A DNA stretch of 16,523 bases from positions 1 through 16,523 of the forward strand of contig JAGMFA010000029.1 in the NCBI GenBank assembly GCA_023127875.1, written 5' to 3'. Position numbers and translations under genes: made by a program. The stretch is from Candidatus Zixiibacteriota bacterium. GTDB lineage: Bacteria; Zixibacteria; MSB-5A5; SM1-73. This document shows positions 7,739 to 14,017 of this stretch, one piece after another. Within the stretch, counting starts at the first letter, position 1; each line of letters opens with the position of its first letter. The notes below the pieces were generated by a model, which was given only the letters and a program-made list of their open reading frames with translations, had not been told where the DNA came from and did no database searches.

Positions 7739-8079
7739 TGTAGTTGCCCAATTTATACCGCTTTTAGCGGTATCCCGCCAAAGGCGGTGATTGGGCTTCC
7801 TTCTGGCTCGATGAATCGAGCAACTACACTAACTCCCCCTCACCCTATCCCTGCGAAGCATTCATATGAATCTCCCCAAGGGGAGAGGGAACTCTCCCTC
7901 CCTCGATGGGAGGGATTAAGGGAGGGTAAAAATTTCATATCGTTCGTTCGTCACGGACGCCCACGTCCGCGACGAATACAGACCTCACCCCCTGGTTCCC
8001 CCTCTCCTTGTTTAAGGAGAGGGGGACTAAGGGGGAGAGGTAGACTTTTTGTCAAGCAGGCTTCGCCATGCTTGACCTA
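7739..8079. repeat. Composite palindromic repeat unit, copy 2
   Basis: This has the same order of outer palindrome (7739-7828), module A and module B as the preceding unit. It is longer because two extra hairpins, TACCGC..GCGGTA (7756-7772) and CCGCC..GGCGG (7775-7787), sit in the loop of the GCCCAAT/ATTGGGC hairpin. Any open frame across this block is a by-product of the repeat. Confidence 0.9.
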
Positions 8080-8084
8080 CACTG

Positions 8085-8290
8085 CTATCTCAATTTGTAT
8101 TTGTCCAATTTCCGGTATAACGTTCTTTCTCCAATGCCTAAAAGTTGTGCAGCTTTTTTCCTATTTCCTCTGGTGAACTCGAGCGCCCTTTGGATCAAAT
8201 CTTTTTCCATCTCCTCGACGTTTAAATCAGAGGGAATCTGCCCAATTTTTTCCTGACCTACCCAAGATGAACCTTCAGTCTCAACTCTCT
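8085..8290 (-). pseudogene. Orphan copy of the Fis-type DNA-binding tail of an NtrC-family regulator
   Basis: The minus strand encodes ~68 residues colinear with residues 431-498 of the regulator at 9334-10830, including the helix-turn-helix NRKKAAxLLGIGERTLYRKL and a stop codon. Positions 8182-8290 are identical base for base to 9431-9539 (109 bp). The remaining 97 bp encoding the helix-turn-helix differ at many silent positions but only three residues. The receiver and ATPase parts are missing. The only start is a GTG supplied by the adjacent repeat module. It lies between two direct copies of module B. It is most likely a remnant, though a free-standing DNA-binding peptide cannot be excluded. 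Confidence 0.8.
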
Positions 8291-8421
8291 CGTTCGTCAC
8301 GGACGCCCACGTCCGTGACGAATACAGACCTCACCCCCTGGTTCCCCCTCTCCTTGTTTAAGGAGAGGGGGACTAAGGGGGAGAGGTAGACTTTTTGTCA
8401 AGCAGGTTTCGCCATGCTTGA
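8291..8421. repeat. Module B, third copy
   Basis: This is nearly identical to 7945-8079, including the CCCCCTCTCCTT/AAGGAGAGGGGG and GTCAAGCAGG...GCTTGA hairpins. With that copy it forms direct repeats on either side of the helix-turn-helix fragment. Confidence 0.9.
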
Positions 8422-8457
8422 TCTGCAAAGCTGCTTTACTTATCTTCTCCTTAAAAT

Positions 8458-8554
8458 ACCCCTCACCCTATCCCTGCGAAGCATGCATACGCATCTCCCC
8501 CAAGGGGAGAGGGAACTCTTCCTCCCTTGATGGGAGGGATTAAGGGATGGTGAT
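8458..8554. repeat. Module A, third copy
   Basis: A separate copy of module A (CCCTCACCCTATCCCTGCGA start, CTCCCCCAAGGGGAG palindrome, GGGAGGGATTAAGGGA end) stops four bases before the stop codon of the protease gene. Here the order of modules is B then A, unlike the two full units. Confidence 0.85.
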
Positions 8555-8557
8555 GGT

Positions 8558-9328
8558 TCATTCTACCTTTCCCCGCAAACCGATCTCGTCGATAAGCGAT
8601 CCAGGATAGACGGTGATCGTTATTTCCGATTCCTCAAAGAGCTTAAGCAGAGCCTTCACATTGTACGCAAGCCCCATCTCTTCAATTCTAGCCGTAACCT
8701 CTCGTTCTCTCTCCAACTTGTTCGTCCCGGAGAATTCGCGGGTGATCTCAGAATGCCTCACAATCCTTGACTCCCTCGATCCATACACGCAACCCACGAT
8801 TCCAAGTTTTGACTTGCTCTCTCCTTCGATGTCGAACCGGGATAGCAGCGGCGCGCCACTGCACCCGAACAGGACGGGGAAAGAGAGTTCGTAGGAATCG
8901 GGGTAATCCGAAGACTCTGGTATGCTGGTTATGTATCCTCTCATCACTCTTCTGCAAAAGGACAAGCGATCGGGACCTTTCGGTTCATGCAAGTAACCCA
9001 GAGTATTGATATCCGCTCCCGGCTGTATAAAGGGTTCGGAGATGAGCGGCATTACCTCTTTCGTCTTTGGCACCGCACCAGTGCAGAGAGCAAGATCGTG
9101 ATCGCATAGCACCCTGAAGACGCTCAGCGGAATCCAACGATGCCTCCCTATTTGAAAACAATATAACGCCTCATCTGACGTGATATTCTGTACGACGTGC
9201 GCACAGGTCACCAAATGACCTTCTGCTCCCACAAAAAAACCAGTACCTAGAAACCGGAAGAGATTCTGTTTGCCTCTAGGCACGGCCAGAACCGGCACCA
9301 CATAGTACTCCAGGTAGTCCAAATCCAT
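8558..9328 (-). CDS. Signal-less trypsin-like serine protease
   Basis: The product of ~256 residues has a chymotrypsin-fold protease core. From the chosen Met, the triad candidates are His44 in VTCAHVV, Asp78 in CDHDLAL and Ser167 in GCSGAPL. The oxyanion motif GCSGAP and the GTGFFVG strand before the His are typical of trypsin/HtrA-like enzymes. There is no signal peptide, transmembrane segment or PDZ domain, so it is expected to act in the cytoplasm. The Cys-rich composition is unusual for that location. I prefer the ATG at 9328, since GAGG lies 7 nt upstream; a GTG at 9337 overlapping the regulator's TGA is the alternative. It is coupled to the NtrC-type regulator gene. Confidence 0.82.
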   Translation of the reverse strand: MDLDYLEYYVVPVLAVPRGKQNLFRFLGTGFFVGAEGHLVTCAHVVQNITSDEALYCFQIGRHRWIPLSVFRVLCDHDLALCTGAVPKTKEVMPLISEPFIQPGADINTLGYLHEPKGPDRLSFCRRVMRGYITSIPESSDYPDSYELSFPVLFGCSGAPLLSRFDIEGESKSKLGIVGCVYGSRESRIVRHSEITREFSGTNKLEREREVTARIEEMGLAYNVKALLKLFEESEITITVYPGSLIDEIGLRGKVE

Positions 9329-9333
9329 TAAGT

Positions 9334-10830
9334 TCACCTCAACTTATACTTGTCCAGTTTTCGATACAATGTCCTTTCGCCTATGCCCAAAAGTCTGGCG
9401 GCTTTCTTTCTGTTTCCTTTGGTGAATGCAAGCGCCCTTTGGATCAAATCTTTTTCCATCTCCTCGACGTTTAAATCAGAGGGAATCTGCCCAATTTTTT
9501 CCTGACCTACCCAAGATGAACCTTCAGTCTCAACTCTCTGTTCCGGCCTCAGTTGACCTTGATTCAAAAGAGCTTCTCTTAAGTTTATGATCTCCGATCT
9601 TAAGCTTAAAATCGCCTGAATGATAAGCTCATGCTCGGCAGTCTCAATTGACTTGCCGGTCACCACCGGCAGCTGTCGATTAGCCTGCATCTGTTTATCT
9701 AAATATTTTTTCGCATCCGAAGCCTCGATTCTTCTGTCCGGTGCTAAAGCCAACATACTTTCTAAGAAATTTCTCAGTTCACGCACATTGCCGGGCCAGT
9801 GATACCTCATCAAAAGCTCCAATGCCTCATCTGAAACCCCGGAGATTTTTCTTGTGCTTTGCTCATTCAGCTTGTCAATGAAACTATGCACCAGAATGGA
9901 AATGTCTTTGGGTCTTTCTCTTAAGGGAGGAACGTCGATCTTCACCACCGCCAATCTGAAATAAAGATCGTTCCGAAAAGTCCCTTCTCTCACCTTTTGC
10001 TCCAGATTCTGATTGGTGGCGGCGATGACTCTCACATCCACTTTTATGTCTGAGCTTCCCCCAACCCGCATGAAACTTCTCTCCTCCAAAACTCTCAAAA
10101 GTTTTACCTGAGTGGATGGCTTGAATTCTGCGATCTCGTCCAAAAATATGGTTCCAGTGTTGGCGGTTTCAAAAAGTCCCTGCCGGCGACTCACCGCGCC
10201 GGTGAAAGCACCCTTTTCGTGTCCGAAAAGTTCGCTTTCCACCACCCCCTCTGCTAATGCTCCCACGTTGGCGGCCACGAAGGCTTTATCTTTTCTTTTG
10301 CTGTTGGCGTGAATGGCGCGAGCAACAAGCTCCTTTCCTGTTCCTGATTCTCCGGTGATCAACACGGTGATATTGGTGGGAGCAACCTGAAGCGCTGACT
10401 CGGCGATCTGTTTTAACTGGATCGACTTTCCCACCAGCCCGCACGATTTTAGAAAGTTTCTTTCTTTAATAAGCTTATTTACCTTCAGATGTAGCTCTTC
10501 TGCCTTCGGCGGAACTTCGAAAACATCATCTGCCCCACAATCCAAAAGCTCTGGCTGGCGGTAAATATTTTCAACGGGAAGTCCCACCAGAATATCTGCT
10601 TGTGGGCTTTTTGCTATAATCCTTCGGATGAGGATAGGGCAGGAGAAATCCTCCAGTCGGGAATCGGTGATTACCATATCAAATTTCTGCTCCCTTACCT
10701 TTTTCAATCCTTCCCGACTGGTGGGGACGGTTTTGATTTGTGGATTGATATCGGATAGCGCCTTACCAATTTTCTGTAAAAGCTTTGTGTCCGGGCTTAT
10801 GATCAATATGCTGGCTGGCTGATTCATCAT
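9334..10830 (-). CDS. NtrC-family sigma54-dependent transcription regulator with degenerate receiver
   Basis: The 498-residue protein has three domains. A receiver-like domain covers ~6-122. A sigma54-interacting AAA+ ATPase covers ~132-365, with Walker A GESGTGKE (160-167), sigma54-contact loop GAFTGA (207-212), Walker B GTIFLDE (226-232) and arginine-finger region FRNDLYFRL. A Fis-type helix-turn-helix covers ~471-498. The receiver keeps the phospho-acceptor Asp56 (VITDSRL) but has ISPD where the metal-binding acidic pair should be and VPP where the conserved Lys-Pro should be, so ordinary phosphorylation is doubtful. No histidine kinase gene is nearby. The stop overlaps a possible start of the protease gene. 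Its target promoters are unknown; I found no convincing -24/-12 site in the window. Confidence 0.93.
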   Translation of the reverse strand: MMNQPASILIISPDTKLLQKIGKALSDINPQIKTVPTSREGLKKVREQKFDMVITDSRLEDFSCPILIRRIIAKSPQADILVGLPVENIYRQPELLDCGADDVFEVPPKAEELHLKVNKLIKERNFLKSCGLVGKSIQLKQIAESALQVAPTNITVLITGESGTGKELVARAIHANSKRKDKAFVAANVGALAEGVVESELFGHEKGAFTGAVSRRQGLFETANTGTIFLDEIAEFKPSTQVKLLRVLEERSFMRVGGSSDIKVDVRVIAATNQNLEQKVREGTFRNDLYFRLAVVKIDVPPLRERPKDISILVHSFIDKLNEQSTRKISGVSDEALELLMRYHWPGNVRELRNFLESMLALAPDRRIEASDAKKYLDKQMQANRQLPVVTGKSIETAEHELIIQAILSLRSEIINLREALLNQGQLRPEQRVETEGSSWVGQEKIGQIPSDLNVEEMEKDLIQRALAFTKGNRKKAARLLGIGERTLYRKLDKYKLR

Positions 10831-11250
10831 ATCATTCCATTTTTGATCTCATAGATTAAATAAGCTCCTCAGTAAGTAAAAAGCAAGAATAAAAAATGAA
10901 AACCACGACTGAAAAATTTAAGCTTTAAAAACTTAAACTCCTTTTCGCTTAAATAAATTAATCTACAAACCTGCACACCTTATACCTGTACTCTCCTAAA
11001 TATGCTTGTTTGACAGAAATTCCTCAATTGCAAGAGGCTTTCGGCTTTGCATCGGGGGGAAAAACCGGCTACATCACAGCGGGGCTTATCCTAAGAGGCT
11101 GTTGAAACCGTGCCCAATCCACGTTAACCGACAAGAGGATTCATCCAGAGGGAAATGGTTGGAGGGACAGTCCTTCAAGATGAATGGTTCAGGATAAATT
11201 CTAATACTGATACATGAAAAGTAACAGGAAGACCCTGACTGCAATGCCCA
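10831..11250. other. Intergenic region, nothing firm
   Basis: AT-rich sequence upstream of the NtrC-type gene includes a small TTTAAGCTTTAAA palindrome near 10918. The stretch 11000-11200 is more GC-rich and may be a relic of something coding, but I cannot assign it. A 63-codon plus-strand frame (11006-11197) has no recognisable features. Confidence 0.4.
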
Positions 11251-11961
11251 TCAGAATCGGTTTAAAAGCTTTATCTCCCACCCGTCTAAAGCAGGCTTAT
11301 CCACGCAAACTCCACCCGCACAAACTTTACCTTCACGTCTTAAGCCAATACTTAAGCTGAGATTATGATTATCGCCCATGGCCAGATCTAAGGTGCCAAT
11401 AAACCCATTCTTTTTGCCAGACCAATTTTTTTGGATATTCCATTCTGTAGTCCGCTCATGGGTGAAGGTAAAGGAGACGGTCGGTGAATGAGAAAGGGAA
11501 AGCGATAATGTCTGATCGTAATAGGTCAGTTTTCCATCAAATTTGTCGGTTCACAGATGTTCCAGCACGAAATTGATGCTGGTGATTTCCGAAAGATAAT
11601 AGATCATGTCAACAATCGGAGCCAGCCGAACAGGTGAGCCCCCTTCCTTTTTGTTCTCCTGTCTGCTGAAACCACCTTTTAGCGTTGCCCTATCTTGGTA
11701 GTCATACTCCAGTTCCCCATAGATCTCGGAAAATATCAGCTTGTCTTTGCGATCTGTGGTATAGCTGTAATTGGCAAGAACCGACAGATGTTCCATCGGT
11801 ATGCTGGTGATCTCAGCCTGAATTCCTCTTTCATCGAATAAGTCCAGCACATAGGCCTGTCTATTTAACAGAGTATAGGCGTGCTCTCTGGCAAGTGCGG
11901 GAGGATTATTGTAGGTTACATTCTGATTGGTGGAATCAAATTTATCGTAATCTTTGTATTC
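11251..11961 (-). pseudogene. 5'-truncated DUF6029-like outer-membrane protein, interrupted by TGA
   Basis: One minus-strand frame of 237 codons, including its final stop, shows the signature of the DUF6029 outer-membrane family. Near the break it reads NNPPALAREHAYTLLNRQAYVLDLFDE. Then follow barrel strands, and the C-terminal mark is RREGKVCAGGVCVDKP just before the final TGA. The frame is interrupted once, by TGA at 11551-11553 between FVLEHL and TDKFDGK, and has no N-terminal half: homology stops at 11962-11964 (TAA), against a palindromic intergenic stretch. Full-length relatives are about twice this size. It is a decayed gene. The TGA is not in a Cys-containing motif, so recoding is unlikely here. 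Confidence 0.78.
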
Positions 11962-12160
11962 TTAAGCCAGCCCCATCCCTGCGAAAAACTCGTTTTGCAG
12001 GGCTGGTTATGCCATAGGCAGATTCACCCAGAGGCGGGAGAGCCCTGCCTACGAAAGCAAAGGGCGTCAGTCTTTCGTGGGTTGGGCACCCCCTTCAGGG
12101 TGAACCCCTCAGGGCAAGCCCATGCTCGACCACTCTGTTCCACTTTTTCAAAGACCTCTG
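11962..12160. other. Palindrome-bearing intergenic stretch
   Basis: An imperfect hairpin, CCCTGCGAAAA/TTTTGCAGGG, lies at 11978-12002 and extends to CCAG/CTGG outside. It borders the break point of the DUF6029-like remnant. The sequence after it is rich in short GGGTGAACCCC-like palindromes. No gene is supported. Confidence 0.5.
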
Positions 12161-12161
12161 T

Positions 12162-12284
12162 ATCCTGACTATCTGTAACACAATCCACATTAGGGTCACC
12201 AGGGGCTGGAGTATCCGGCTCGAAGCCTGAATATATGGGAAACTCACAAAAGACTATGTCAAAAGCAACCCTCTTGAATGAAGG
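12162..12284 (-). pseudogene. Possible dockerin-like remnant
   Basis: In the same frame as the gene upstream, just past its stop, the minus strand reads FKRVAFDIVFCEFPIYSGFE, then PAPGDPNVDCVTDSQD. The GDPNxDxxxDxxD pattern resembles a dockerin calcium loop, but the following helix is lost. It is probably the eroded tail of another dockerin protein. Support is limited to one motif. Confidence 0.35.
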
Positions 12285-13313
12285 TTAATCACACCCTTTC
12301 AGGGGTGCTGGTCCGTTTTTGTAAAGATAATTAATCAGGTAAACAAGGTCAGCCACATCTATGATGCAGTCTCGGTTGGGGTCGCCTTTTCCATACGGAT
12401 TAGGTGCCTCTTCTCCTTTATACAGATAGTTTATCAAAAGCACCACGTCCGCCACGTCCACCACCCCATCCCCGGTGCAATCTCCGAATACGTATGTAGG
12501 GAAAAGATATCCCTTGGCTGATCTGAACACCTGAGAAGGCCAGTTATCGCTCTGTACAAAAACCACCACATAGCAATTTTTGTCGACCCAGGCAGAACTC
12601 AATGTATAACTCTGAGAGTCCACGAAGGTCTCTATTGGTTCGATGCTGAAGGCAACCCCGTTGTAGTCGGGCAACATCTTTCGGACGATATGATGCAAGC
12701 TGTCCAATCCTTGCCAGGGGTAGTATTTATGGCTTTCCGCTATGGCATAACGCAGGTGTGCGTTGGAGAAGGTATCCAGAGCGGTCGTCCAGGTTTTAAC
12801 CTTCAGCTCGCGGGTGGTGGAGTCATACAACACGTCTACTCTGAGTGTACATACCGAGTAACTCAGCATCTCCATATTGTAAGCGCCCAGATAACAGCTA
12901 AATGTGCCGGAGCCACCGCCGGAACATGTTCTTCTTCCATTGATCTTGGCATGGGGAACTCCTGAGACCCCATAGTAACTTGCCCTACCACTGCAGTCCG
13001 AGTTGGAGAAAGGGTCACTTAGATGATATTCTAAGACAGCCAGACTGTCCCCTTTCAGCTTTTTTAACGAGTCTGCGGCAACTGCCGCATAAGGACAGTA
13101 AGGTCACGTGGTGCGTGCAAATATTTCCAGCAGGATCTGATTGCGGGGAACACCAGCTTTAAATGGAAGTTCATCTCCCTCAAGCGAGATTAAAGAAGGT
13201 TGTTCGGGAAGGCATTCTATCTTCCCCGGATCTGAATCAGCCCACACGATAGCACACAAAACAAAGAGAAAAAGCGCCACCAAAGCTACCCCAATTCGTT
13301 GCTTTTGTGACAT
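12285..13313 (-). CDS. Candidate secreted selenoprotein: thioredoxin-fold domain (UPYC) plus dockerin repeats
   Basis: A single frame of 342 residues is interrupted only by TGA at 13104-13106 (residue 70). The order is a signal peptide (residues 1-25, GVALVALFLFVLCAIVWA), then a thioredoxin-like domain starting QILLEIFARTT-[TGA]-PYCPYAA. It continues VLEYHLSDPF and the cis-proline segment YYGVSGVPHAKING (Pro120). A beta-rich middle follows, then two dockerin-type loops from residue 277 (GDCTGDGVVDVADVV and GDPNRDCIIDVADLV). Layout resembles Omp28-like secreted thioredoxin proteins, which carry CxxC where this reads UxxC. The start is firm: AAGGAGGT five bases before the ATG. A SECIS-like hairpin follows the TGA. 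If not recoded, it is a nonsense-mutated gene giving a 69-residue peptide and an untranslated remainder. Confidence 0.7.
13074..13089 (-). promoter_or_regulatory. SECIS-like hairpin downstream of the in-frame TGA
   Basis: In the mRNA the hairpin is UGCGGC-AGUU-GCCGCA: a perfect 6-bp GC-rich stem (7 bp if the loop closes to GU) with G as the second loop base. The loop begins 20 nt after the UGA. A further GUC/GAC pairing flanks it with a CUUA bulge. Bacterial SECIS elements are described as a stem-loop whose apical loop lies roughly 16-37 nt after UGA with a G in the first two loop positions, and this fits. The hairpin is seen directly; SelB binding is inference. Confidence 0.55.
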
Positions 13314-13317
13314 TTGT

Positions 13318-13325
13318 ACCTCCTT
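13318..13325 (-). promoter_or_regulatory. Strong ribosome-binding site for the thioredoxin-fold/dockerin gene
   Basis: The transcript reads AAGGAGGU ACAA AUG, one of the best Shine-Dalgarno sequences in the window. It argues that translation of this gene is, or was until recently, selected for. Confidence 0.8.
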
Positions 13326-13362
13326 GAAAGTTTAAAGGTTTTAGGTTAATTCAATCTATCTC

Positions 13363-13470
13363 TCATCCTCGACGAGGGATTAGACCATCAGGAAAAAGAT
13401 AATCAACTAAATAGGTCATATCCTGAATATCTATAACACAATTCTCATCTCGTTTCTCAAGCATCCGACA
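13363..13470 (-). pseudogene. Dockerin-repeat remnant
   Basis: The minus-strand frame reads EKRDENCVIDIQDMTYLVDYLFPDGLIPRRG and then TGA at 13363-13365. This is a good match to the second half of a dockerin tail (loop DENCVIDIQD, helix MTYLVDYLF). Upstream the frame only overlaps the CXXC microprotein gene in another phase, so no larger protein is present. It lies between the microprotein and the thioredoxin-fold gene and is probably the stump of a deleted secreted protein. Confidence 0.7.
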
Positions 13471-13493
13471 ACGAATAACACCAAATCCCGAAT

Positions 13494-13637
13494 TTACTCT
13501 ATGCCAATACAGGAAAGGCACAAAATGGAGCCGTTGTATCGGGTTTCCTCAACCCCCCCCAATTTGACCCCATAGATCAAAAGCCCCAGAAGAGCTAACA
13601 GAACCACAATTCTCAGCAAACCTGTAAAGAAATGCAT
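13494..13637 (-). CDS. CXXC membrane microprotein (CD1871A-like)
   Basis: A 47-residue gene: one N-terminal membrane helix (LLRIVVLLALLGLLIYGV), a short linker (KLGGVEETRYNG) and the C-terminus SILCLSCIGIE. The terminal CLSCIGIE closely resembles the CLECIGIG ending of the small 'CD1871A family CXXC motif-containing' proteins, which share this size and single-helix layout. The role is unknown; a membrane-anchored thiol pair or metal site near the envelope is the natural guess. ATG 13637 is the only start after an in-frame stop at 13647-13649. Its Shine-Dalgarno is poor (GAGG ~12 nt upstream). A promoter-like sequence lies ~60 bp upstream, and the candidate selenoprotein gene is 180 bp downstream on the same strand. 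Confidence 0.75.
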   Translation of the reverse strand: MHFFTGLLRIVVLLALLGLLIYGVKLGGVEETRYNGSILCLSCIGIE

Positions 13638-13697
13638 AAAAGATTTCTACCTCGCCAAGGTTGAGTGAATCAAGACTTTTTAAGTCAACTTAATTTT

Positions 13698-13725
13698 AAT
13701 ATAACATAAATCTCGCATTTGTCAA
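13698..13725 (-). promoter_or_regulatory. Sigma70-like promoter for the CXXC microprotein/thioredoxin-fold genes
   Basis: On the minus strand TTGACA (13720-13725) and TATATT (13698-13703) are separated by 16 nt within AT-rich DNA. Predicted transcription starts near 13690, about 53 nt before the microprotein ATG. No obvious terminator lies between that gene and the thioredoxin-fold gene, so both could share the transcript. Confidence 0.55.
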
Positions 13726-13863
13726 TATGATAAATTACCGGAGTTTGCCCATTTTTTCACCAGTCTCTTAAATGGAATGGGTTGATTGGGTCGTATTTAT
13801 ATTGTCAAAAGGTTATTGGGTTGATCTCTGAGAAAGTCAAATTAGGAAAGGTCTTCTTTGTGA

Positions 13864-13925
13864 TGGGGCAGGGGTTTAACTCCTGCCCCAACCATAACTT
13901 TTGCATGGTTCACCTAAAGGTGAAC
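13864..13925. repeat. REP-like palindrome and adjacent hairpin
   Basis: The palindrome TGGGGCAGGGGTT...AACTCCTGCCCCA (13864-13890) has one mismatch. It is followed by the perfect hairpin GTTCACC-TAAA-GGTGAAC (13908-13925). It resembles the element at 14931-14955. The two sit on either side of the rhomboid gene. Nothing else is visible in the 13726-14017 gap. Confidence 0.75.
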
Positions 13926-14017
13926 ACTCCAATCTACCCCTTTAGAGTAGTTTTTCAGGGATCTCATTTTTGGTTCTGCTTTAAATAAACTGTTAGGCTC
14001 TCCGATAGATAAAATAT

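Noticed and set aside
7787..8176. Plus-strand open frame of ~129 codons
   Set aside because: It lies wholly in the palindromic repeat block and the antisense of the HTH fragment; its composition follows the repeat.
7434..8421. CRISPR array
   Set aside because: Repeats are long, few, palindromic and contiguous, with no short regular repeats or unique spacers and no cas genes.
10831..11000. Sigma54 (-24/-12) promoter near the NtrC-type gene
   Set aside because: I found no GG-N10-GC element of acceptable match on either strand.
11006..11197. Plus-strand 63-codon frame, possibly a mobile-element relic
   Set aside because: The sequence hints at a relic but I can match it to no transposase or intron protein, so no call is made.
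11551..13106. Genome-wide reassignment of TGA to an amino acid, prompted by two in-frame TGAs
   Set aside because: Several intact genes here end in TGA at expected lengths (for example those ending at 8558, 9334, 14848 and 16045), so TGA is a normal stop in this genome.
13638..14017. tRNA or other RNA gene in the divergent intergenic region, including selC
   Set aside because: The hairpins seen are simple REP-like palindromes; no cloverleaf or CCA end is visible.
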